This document shows positions 5,263 to 9,165 of a stretch of 9,165 nucleotides of DNA, piece after piece. Location of the stretch: the NCBI GenBank assembly GCA_964517795.1, contig CAZFDE010000093.1, positions 1 through 9,165 on the forward strand, written 5' to 3'. Every line of letters begins with the position of its first letter. Within the stretch, counting starts at the first letter, position 1. The position numbers and the translations under genes were made by a program. This DNA is from CAZFDE01 sp964517795 (GTDB lineage Bacteria; Planctomycetota; Phycisphaerae; Sedimentisphaerales; Anaerobacaceae). Below the pieces are notes generated by a model. It did not search any database. It was given only the letters and a program-made list of their open reading frames with translations, and was not told where the DNA came from.

Positions 5263-6351
5263 GTGGCAAAGACGTACAAAATTGCAGTGATTCCCGGTGA
5301 CGGCACCGGGCCGGAAGTAACCGTAGAAGCGGTCAAAGTCCTCAACGTTGCGGCCGAGAAATTCGGCTTCAAGGTCGAGCTGACCGAATTCGATTTCGGC
5401 GGCGAACGCTATAAACGCACCGGCGAGACCCTGCCGGACAGTGCGATCGATGAGTTGCGCAAATTCGATTCGATCCTCTTGGGCGCAATCGGGCACCCGG
5501 ACGTCAAGCCGGGCATCCTCGAAAAAGGGATTCTCCTCAAAGCGCGGTTCGCGCTGGATCAATACATCAACCTGCGGCCGGTGCGGCTGTACCCCGGCGT
5601 GCCGTGCCCGTTGACGGACAAAGGCCCCGAACAGATCGATTACGTTGTCGTCCGCGAGAATACCGGCGATCTCTATACCGGTACCGGCGGCTTTACCATG
5701 AAAGGCACCCCGCAGGAAGTGGCGGTCCAGTCGGCCGTCTATAACCGGTTCCAGGTCGATCGCTGCCTGAAATTCGCATTCGAATACGCCAAAAAGCACG
5801 GCAAAAAGGCCCGCGGCAAGGGCGATGCCAATACGCTGGCCCTGTGCGGCAAGACCAATGTTTTGACCTACGTCTATGACCTCTGGGAACGGGCGTTCGA
5901 GGAAATGGGTCAGGCCGAATATTCCGATATCGCGCGGGACTATTACCATGTCGATGCGACGTGTATGTGGATGGTCAAGAATCCCGAATGGTTTGACGTG
6001 ATCGTCACCGGCAATATGTTCGGCGATATCATCACCGACCTTGGCGCGATTACGCAGGGCGGGATGGGCATCGCAGCCGGTGGTAATATCAACCCCGAAG
6101 GCGTCAGCATGTTTGAGCCGATCGGCGGCTCGGCCCCGAAATATACCGGCAAGGGCGTGATCAATCCGCTTGCAGCCGTCTGTTCGATGCAGATGATGCT
6201 TGAAACCCTTGGCGAACAGCAAGCGGCCGACAGCGTCGAAGCGGCCGTCAAGTACGTCACCGGCGAAAAACTCGAATCCATGCAGGCCGGCCGAATGGGC
6301 TATTCCACCAGCGGCGTCGGCGACCTCGTCGCCGAAAAGGTGGCGCAATAG
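5263..6351 (+). CDS. leuB: 3-isopropylmalate dehydrogenase (isocitrate/isopropylmalate dehydrogenase family)
   Basis: LeuB oxidatively decarboxylates 3-isopropylmalate to the keto acid precursor of leucine. The 362-residue protein matches the beta-decarboxylating dehydrogenase family from end to end: I-P-G-D-G-T-G-P-E-V (10-19), substrate arginines R95, R105 (N-L-R-P) and R131 (V-R-E-N-T-G), catalytic Y138 and K197 (G-K-T-N-V), metal-binding D231, D255 and D259 (N-M-F-G-D-I-I-T-D), and the cofactor loop G-G-S-A-P-K-Y-T-G-K (288-297). The stretch L-L-L-x-L/A-R-F-x-L-D and the Y-T-G-x-G-G motif follow the actinobacterial LeuB style. K293-Y294 resemble the NADP-binding pair of E. coli isocitrate dehydrogenase instead of the Asp of NAD-dependent LeuB. 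The GTG at 5263 is preferred (GAAAGGA at 5248-5254, 8 bases upstream). A GTG at 5236 would add nine residues. A related substrate such as isocitrate or homoisocitrate is possible, but leuD next door favours LeuB. Confidence 0.88.
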   Translation: MAKTYKIAVIPGDGTGPEVTVEAVKVLNVAAEKFGFKVELTEFDFGGERYKRTGETLPDSAIDELRKFDSILLGAIGHPDVKPGILEKGILLKARFALDQYINLRPVRLYPGVPCPLTDKGPEQIDYVVVRENTGDLYTGTGGFTMKGTPQEVAVQSAVYNRFQVDRCLKFAFEYAKKHGKKARGKGDANTLALCGKTNVLTYVYDLWERAFEEMGQAEYSDIARDYYHVDATCMWMVKNPEWFDVIVTGNMFGDIITDLGAITQGGMGIAAGGNINPEGVSMFEPIGGSAPKYTGKGVINPLAAVCSMQMMLETLGEQQAADSVEAAVKYVTGEKLESMQAGRMGYSTSGVGDLVAEKVAQ

Positions 6352-6389
6352 CCTGTAGCGTATCGCGTTTAGGATATAATAAGGATAAG

Positions 6390-6623
6390 GCGGCCGCCGG
6401 CGGCCGGTGGCCGCAGTGAGTAGTGAATGGTGAGTAGTGAGTAGCATTGTGGAGGCCCTTCGGGCGACAATCCTTATTTTCTGGGTTGAAAAGCATGCTC
6501 GGCATCGCAAAATCCTTATTATTAGGCTGAAAACCCAAGGTGCTCATCAAGGGGCTCAAGGTTTGCTCGAAAATCCTCATTTTTAGCTCAAAAACCTTAA
6601 GGTGCTCAAGGTGCTCAAGGGGT
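6390..6623. repeat. Composite noncoding module, copy 1
   Basis: The module starts with an 11-bp GC-rich hairpin (6390-6400 with 6404-6414, one G-T pair), followed directly by a 30-base TGAGTAG-type element (6415-6444), ATTGTGG, and a mini-hairpin GCCC-TTC-GGGC (6455-6465). Three diverged A/T-rich cores follow (beginning near 6467, 6509 and 6570), each with the pattern AAAATCC-T/C-ATT and later GAAAA or CAAAAA. The last two are trailed by GGTGCTCAAG-type decamers. The order of parts is repeated in copy 2. No protein is encoded. Confidence 0.75.
6415..6444. repeat. TGAGTAG-type 30-base element, copy 1
   Basis: The element is built from the words GTGAGTA and GTGAATG. It matches copy 2 at 6641-6670 in 29 of 30 positions. 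It carries stop codons in all three forward frames and none in reverse, which explains the spurious reverse ORFs that cross it. Confidence 0.85.
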
Positions 6624-6911
6624 GCGGCCGTTCCGGCCGCAGTGAGTAGTGAATCGTGAGTAGTGAGTAGATTGTGGGATCTGCCTTCGGCAGATGGCCA
6701 AATTCATTTTTCTGCTCCTTTCGGTTGAAGGTTGCCAAGCAAGGCTGCCAAATTTTCCGGAAAAACCGCATTTTTGAGTGAATATCCCGAAGGCTGCCAA
6801 GGGTGCCAACATTGCCAAGGGGTCCAAGCAAGGGTCCAATGGACCCCTTAAAATCGCGGTTTTTGGCTCAAAAAGCTTAAGGGTGCCAAGGGTCCAAGGG
6901 TCCAAGGGGGT
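6624..6911. repeat. Composite noncoding module, copy 2
   Basis: It begins immediately after copy 1. A perfect 7-bp hairpin GCGGCCG-TTC-CGGCCGC (6624-6640) is followed by the 30-base TGAGTAG element (6641-6670), ATTGTGG, and a perfect 7-bp hairpin ATCTGCC-TTC-GGCAGAT (6679-6695). Diverged A/T cores with GCCAAGG- and GGTCCAAGG-type tails come next. The terminal core at 6850-6882 matches 6570-6602 of copy 1 in 27 of 33 positions. Confidence 0.75.
6641..6670. repeat. TGAGTAG-type 30-base element, copy 2
   Basis: It differs from the copy at 6415-6444 at a single position (the fifteenth base, C instead of G). In both copies it directly abuts a GC-rich palindrome on its left and ATTGTGG on its right. 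Confidence 0.85.
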
Positions 6912-7048
6912 CAAAGTTGTCGCGTCTTTTTCGTTGCGTTTTGTAAACATTGCGTTCCTTTTAAAAAACATCATGCGTTTTGTTTGCTCAACTGAAAAGT
7001 TAAAAGTTGAAAGTCAAAACCAAAGCTGGAAAAGTTAAAACTGTTGCG

Positions 7049-7061
7049 GCCGCTACGCGGC
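7049..7061. repeat. Small perfect hairpin GCCGC-TAC-GCGGC
   Basis: A 5-bp inverted repeat with a 3-base loop. It has the same architecture (GC stem, three-base loop) as the mini-hairpins in the composite modules. Confidence 0.6.
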
Positions 7062-7079
7062 GTCAATTTTTAACCGATC

Positions 7080-7132
7080 TCTCGACTGCGCTCGAGATGA
7101 CGGACTGTCTCGCTCGGAGGATTTTTTCCTCC
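7080..7132. repeat. Two adjacent hairpins
   Basis: TCTCGA (7080-7085) pairs with TCGAGA (7092-7097) around a 6-base loop. Then GGAGGA (7116-7121) pairs with TCCTCC (7127-7132) around TTTTT. An AT-rich run follows from 7141. They could end a transcript from the left, though no gene needs a terminator so far downstream. Confidence 0.5.
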
Positions 7133-7190
7133 AGATATTGCGTATTATAACATATTTTTTAAATTTTTTCAAATGAAAAATGATTTTTTT

Positions 7191-7220
7191 GACACGAGTT
7201 TACACGGGATTGACACAGTT
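7191..7220. repeat. 10-base CACGG-type tandem repeat, block 1
   Basis: Three degenerate 10-base units with a shared ACACGRG-type core lie in register: GACACGAGTT, TACACGGGAT, TGACACAGTT. A CACAGAGGA/CACAGAGAT repeat follows at 7242-7259. This type of intergenic repeat is common in environmental bacterial genomes. Confidence 0.6.
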
Positions 7221-7261
7221 TTTTATTTTGTGCCACCGAGCACACAGAGGACACAGAGATA

Positions 7262-7620
7262 AAAGATGGTAAAGCGGTTGCGGTTGCGCGGCGCGTATCG
7301 GTTGCGTTATGCGTTTGCGGGCAGGACGGTGCAACAACTCCACCGTACATACCCTGTATGCTGGGCAAGCTGCTTTGCTACACGGATTATGTTTTGACGG
7401 TTCGCTGTGCGAACTTTGTGTACTCATCGGCAAGGTCTCTGCAAACCCGTTTGCTCGCCCTTTTCGAATCGTCCACACCCTTGTCAGGGCTTTGTCAAAA
7501 CCATTCGCGGCACAGTGCTCGGCGGGCGTTCAATGACGGCCCCCTTTTCACCAAGCGCGCTTGTTCACAGGCTGCCGCCTTGTCCGCAAAAAGCTGCCGC
7601 TTTTTATTCATTTGGCCGAG
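7262..7620. other. Unassigned GC-rich noncoding segment
   Basis: About 360 bases lie between the two CACGG-type blocks. The left end repeats the word GGTTGCG three times (7276-7305). Frames open across part of it (for example 7309-7536 and 7358-7633, +) give cysteine- and serine-rich peptides with no family resemblance and no ribosome-binding site. It may be a decayed gene or further repeat material. Confidence 0.4.
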
Positions 7621-7623
7621 CTA

Positions 7624-7656
7624 CCGCACCTAATTGAAAAGACGAATTAGGTGCGG
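7624..7656. repeat. Perfect 12-bp inverted repeat upstream of the protease gene
   Basis: CCGCACCTAATT (7624-7635) and AATTAGGTGCGG (7645-7656) are exact reverse complements around a 9-base loop GAAAAGACG. A related, imperfect palindrome lies just downstream of the protease gene (8972-9003). A T-rich run (ATTTTTAT, from 7664) follows 8 bases later, so a terminator role is possible but not well formed. Confidence 0.85.
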
Positions 7657-7683
7657 GACGGGCATTTTTATCATTTGCCGGCG

Positions 7684-7713
7684 GTTGCCAGAATGTTTTG
7701 GCCGACAGGCAAC
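7684..7713. repeat. Inverted repeat GTTGCC...GGCAAC
   Basis: GTTGCC (7684-7689) is the reverse complement of GGCAAC (7708-7713), with an 18-base loop. It lies between the 12-bp palindrome and the second CACGG block. Confidence 0.4.
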
Positions 7714-7727
7714 AAATAAAAAACAAC

Positions 7728-7756
7728 CACGGATGGCACAGATTTTCACGGATTTT
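7728..7756. repeat. 10-base CACGG-type tandem repeat, block 2
   Basis: Three units in near register: CACGGATGG, CACAGATTTT, CACGGATTTT. It belongs to the same repeat type as block 1 at 7191-7220, 510 bases to the left, in the same orientation. Confidence 0.6.
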
Positions 7757-7899
7757 TAATTTTGTTGATTAAGTTCGGTGATGGGGGTATGATGAAAAGG
7801 CATTTTTAAAAGGATTTAAAGAATACGAGAAAGGTTTCCAGCGTCAAAATAGATAAGAGTACATAATATATTTGTTTAAAAAGAAAGGAATAGTTCACG

Positions 7900-8940
7900 A
7901 TGAGAAATAAAAAATGCATCTTGTGCCTTTCACTTTCATATGTTTTATTGTTATTAGTACATGGTTGCGTTGGACCGTTAGTGCCGGTTATAAAGTTAAA
8001 CCGTGAAACGGCCATGCGCCTGCGAAAAGAGATTTCGATTTATGAAATATCACAATTAAAAGATACAGAATTTGTACGTATAGCCCAAGTTGAAGCAACT
8101 TCCTGTATGAACAAGATTTGGGATCCACCTTCAAGTGAAGAAGATGCTTTAGATCAATTACGGTACAAAGCAGCAGCGATGGGTGCTAATGGACTTACAA
8201 ATGTAATTTGCGAAAAGTGTGAAGGAACTAATTTGGCCAAAAATTGTTGGAACTCCGTTACTTGTTATGGTGTAGCAATTTTATTGGAGCCCACTAAAGA
8301 AGGAATAAAAAAACAGTCTCAAGAAATCAGCAAATCTATCGCCACGGGATTCGCAATTACAGAAGATGGTTATATTGTAACTGCTAATCACACAGTTGAG
8401 GATGCAAAAAAGATAAATGTATATCTAACACGAGACAAATCTGTGTCCGCCAAAGTTGAACAAAGCGACTATGTAAATGATTTGGTATTGCTGAAGATTG
8501 AAAGTCGAACTCCAACCTTTCTAAAAATCGCTCCTATGCGATCAGCTAAAATAGGCATGAAAGTATTTACAATAGGTTTTCCGGTTAGCACTGTCTTAGG
8601 GAGAGAGGCAAAATATACAGAAGGTGTAATTAGTTCTATCACAGGAATTAAAGATGCAGCAACGTATCTTCAGATTACAGTCCCGATACAACCAGGAAAT
8701 TCGGGAGGTGCATTAGTTAATGAAAAAGGGGAGGTTGTTGGAGTTATTACTTCAACAGCTGCTATAATGCCATTTATACAAGAAACAGGCACTTTGCCCC
8801 AAAATGTAAATTGGGCTGTAAAGGCAGATTATATAAAACCTATGATTGAACTTCCAAAGTGTGAAACATGTAATCACAACAGAGAGCAAATCATAGAAAA
8901 TGTTAGAAACGCAACTTTTTTAATCGAGGTTGAATACTAA
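7900..8940 (+). CDS. Predicted lipoprotein: RcsF-like domain fused to trypsin/HtrA-type serine protease
   Basis: The 346-residue product has an N-terminal hydrophobic signal (5-22) ending in V-H-G-C, a near-lipobox with C23 as the likely lipidated residue. Residues about 55-130 resemble RcsF, the outer-membrane stress-sensor lipoprotein: S-C (69), P-P-S...A-L-x-x-L-x-x-K-A-A-A-M-G-A-N (76-97), then C107, C116 and C122, whose 9- and 6-residue spacings equal those of E. coli RcsF C109, C118 and C124. C104 is extra. Residues about 148-315 form an S1-type protease: H164 in T-A-N-H-T-V, D194 in N-D-L-V-L-L-K-I, and S268 in Q-P-G-N-S-G-G, followed by an HtrA-like N-W-A-V-K-A. No PDZ domain follows, only a short tail with C-E-T-C (321-324). 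AAAGGA (7884-7889) lies 10 bases before the ATG. The gene is AT-rich compared with all neighbours, suggesting transfer. The protease call is firm. The RcsF-like call is probable, with another cysteine-rich lipoprotein domain such as DUF4156 as the alternative. Confidence 0.88.
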   Translation: MRNKKCILCLSLSYVLLLLVHGCVGPLVPVIKLNRETAMRLRKEISIYEISQLKDTEFVRIAQVEATSCMNKIWDPPSSEEDALDQLRYKAAAMGANGLTNVICEKCEGTNLAKNCWNSVTCYGVAILLEPTKEGIKKQSQEISKSIATGFAITEDGYIVTANHTVEDAKKINVYLTRDKSVSAKVEQSDYVNDLVLLKIESRTPTFLKIAPMRSAKIGMKVFTIGFPVSTVLGREAKYTEGVISSITGIKDAATYLQITVPIQPGNSGGALVNEKGEVVGVITSTAAIMPFIQETGTLPQNVNWAVKADYIKPMIELPKCETCNHNREQIIENVRNATFLIEVEY

Positions 8941-8971
8941 AAATTATCTTTGGGCATTTTGGTGCGATTTT

Positions 8972-9003
8972 CCCCACCTATTTATAAAGCCAAATAGATG
9001 CGG
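8972..9003. repeat. Imperfect palindrome downstream of the protease gene, related to 7624-7656
   Basis: CCCCACCTATTT (8972-8983) and AAATAGATGCGG (8992-9003) pair at 10 of 12 positions around an 8-base loop. Arm sequence, arm length and the AAAG in the loop match the perfect palindrome upstream of the gene. It begins 32 bases after the protease stop codon and has no T-run directly behind it. Confidence 0.65.
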
Positions 9004-9043
9004 GGTAGATCAATTCGTCGTTGGTTGCTCGTAGATTGCCCGC

Positions 9044-9165
9044 CATCGTGAAACGATGTCGAGGTAAAAGGTCCTTCGGGCGTTTATTTTTAATCCGCAT
9101 GGGCAAGCCGGCCTTCGCATAAAGCTACGACGAGGCAGGCAAGTTGCCCATCCTACCCTACTTCG
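9044..9165. repeat. Repeat and hairpin material at the right edge
   Basis: CATCGT-GAA-ACGATG (9044-9058) is a perfect 6-bp hairpin. GTCC-TTC-GGGC (9071-9081) repeats the TTC-loop mini-hairpin seen at 6455-6465 and is followed by TTTATTTTTAAT. ATGGGCAA (9099-9106) is inverted at 9144-9151 (TTGCCCAT). No gene is visible from 8941 to the window end. The element probably continues past the edge. Confidence 0.5.

Larger units (their letters stand above)
6352..7899. other. 1.5-kb noncoding repeat island
   Basis: No ORF here has credible protein-like composition, a ribosome-binding site and a family resemblance. The frames that stay open are low-complexity translations of repeats (for example T-H-Y-S-L-L-T or T-L-G-P-L-D strings). 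Content from left to right: duplicated composite module (6390-6911), a segment of T-G-C-G-T-T words (6930-6980), hairpins at 7049-7061, 7080-7097 and 7116-7132, two CACGG-type repeat blocks (7191-7220 and 7728-7756), a CACAGAG repeat (7240-7259), an unassigned GC-rich segment (7262-7620), a perfect 12-bp palindrome (7624-7656), and an AT-rich upstream region of the protease gene. Confidence 0.7.

Noticed and set aside
5206..6510. Long minus-strand open frame (434 codons)
   Set aside because: It lies antisense to leuB across almost its full length. Its openness follows from the codon usage of the GC-rich leuB gene. The translation is low in family resemblance, and leuB is unmistakable.
6415..6670. 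Possible CRISPR array from the repeated 30-mer
   Set aside because: There are only two copies, 226 bases apart, with structured and partly repeated DNA between them in place of a unique spacer of usual size, and no cas genes.
6257..6974. Several minus-strand open frames across the repeat island
   Set aside because: They translate repeats into low-complexity strings (T-H-Y-S-L-L-T, T-L-G-P-L-D). They stay open only because the repeats have no stop codons in reverse.
7309..7637. Overlapping plus-strand frames of 75-91 codons
   Set aside because: Three frames of one segment are open at once, none has a ribosome-binding site, and the peptides resemble no family.
7624..7656. Reading the perfect 12-bp palindrome as a standard intrinsic terminator
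   Set aside because: No gene ends nearby on the left and the T-run starts 8 bases after the stem, so a dispersed palindromic element fits better.

Overview
The window looks like chromosomal DNA from a free-living bacterium, most likely a member of the Planctomycetota (Phycisphaerae-like). This placement is an inference. It rests on the unusually large signal peptidase I with an inserted zinc-ribbon-like segment, the HU protein style, the long intergenic spaces and the repeat-rich noncoding DNA. No rRNA or other phylogenetic marker is present. The core genes are moderately GC-rich (a 60-base sample of leuB is about 60% GC), while the last gene is AT-rich (a 60-base sample is about 37% GC).

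Layout. At the left edge is the start of a minus-strand SAM-dependent methyltransferase, running off the window. A divergent two-helix membrane protein of unknown function follows (336-1082, +). Convergent to it is lepB (2739 to 1123, -), with a clear sigma70-type promoter. A 520-base gap carries the lepB promoter on one side and, on the other, an A/T-tract-boosted promoter with a long structured leader for an HU/IHF-family protein (3282-3602, +), followed at 53 bases by a cold-shock protein (3656-3880, +). After a 306-base gap with a possible terminator comes a small membrane-anchored or secreted protein of unknown function (4187-4528), then leuD (4609-5082) and leuB (5263-6351), two leucine-biosynthesis genes. 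LeuC, the partner subunit of LeuD, is not in the window.

From 6352 to 7899 there is no convincing gene. This 1.5-kb stretch is a repeat island. It holds two tandem, diverged copies of a composite noncoding module (GC palindrome, a 30-base TGAGTAG-type repeat, a mini-hairpin with a TTC loop, A/T-rich cores, CAAGG-type tails), two blocks of 10-base CACGG-type repeats, several hairpins and a perfect 12-bp inverted repeat. Immediately after it sits the AT-rich gene 7900-8940. It encodes a predicted lipoprotein with an RcsF-like cysteine-rich domain joined to a trypsin/HtrA-type serine protease domain that keeps a complete catalytic triad and has no PDZ domain. A second, imperfect version of the 12-bp palindrome lies just beyond its stop codon, and more repeat material fills the right edge.

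How it fits together. The left two thirds are housekeeping functions: protein export, nucleoid and RNA-chaperone proteins, leucine synthesis. The right third looks like an accessory insertion point. The most unusual item is the RcsF-like/protease lipoprotein, which would couple an envelope-sensing fold to a protease in one polypeptide. Its base composition and surroundings suggest acquisition by transfer.
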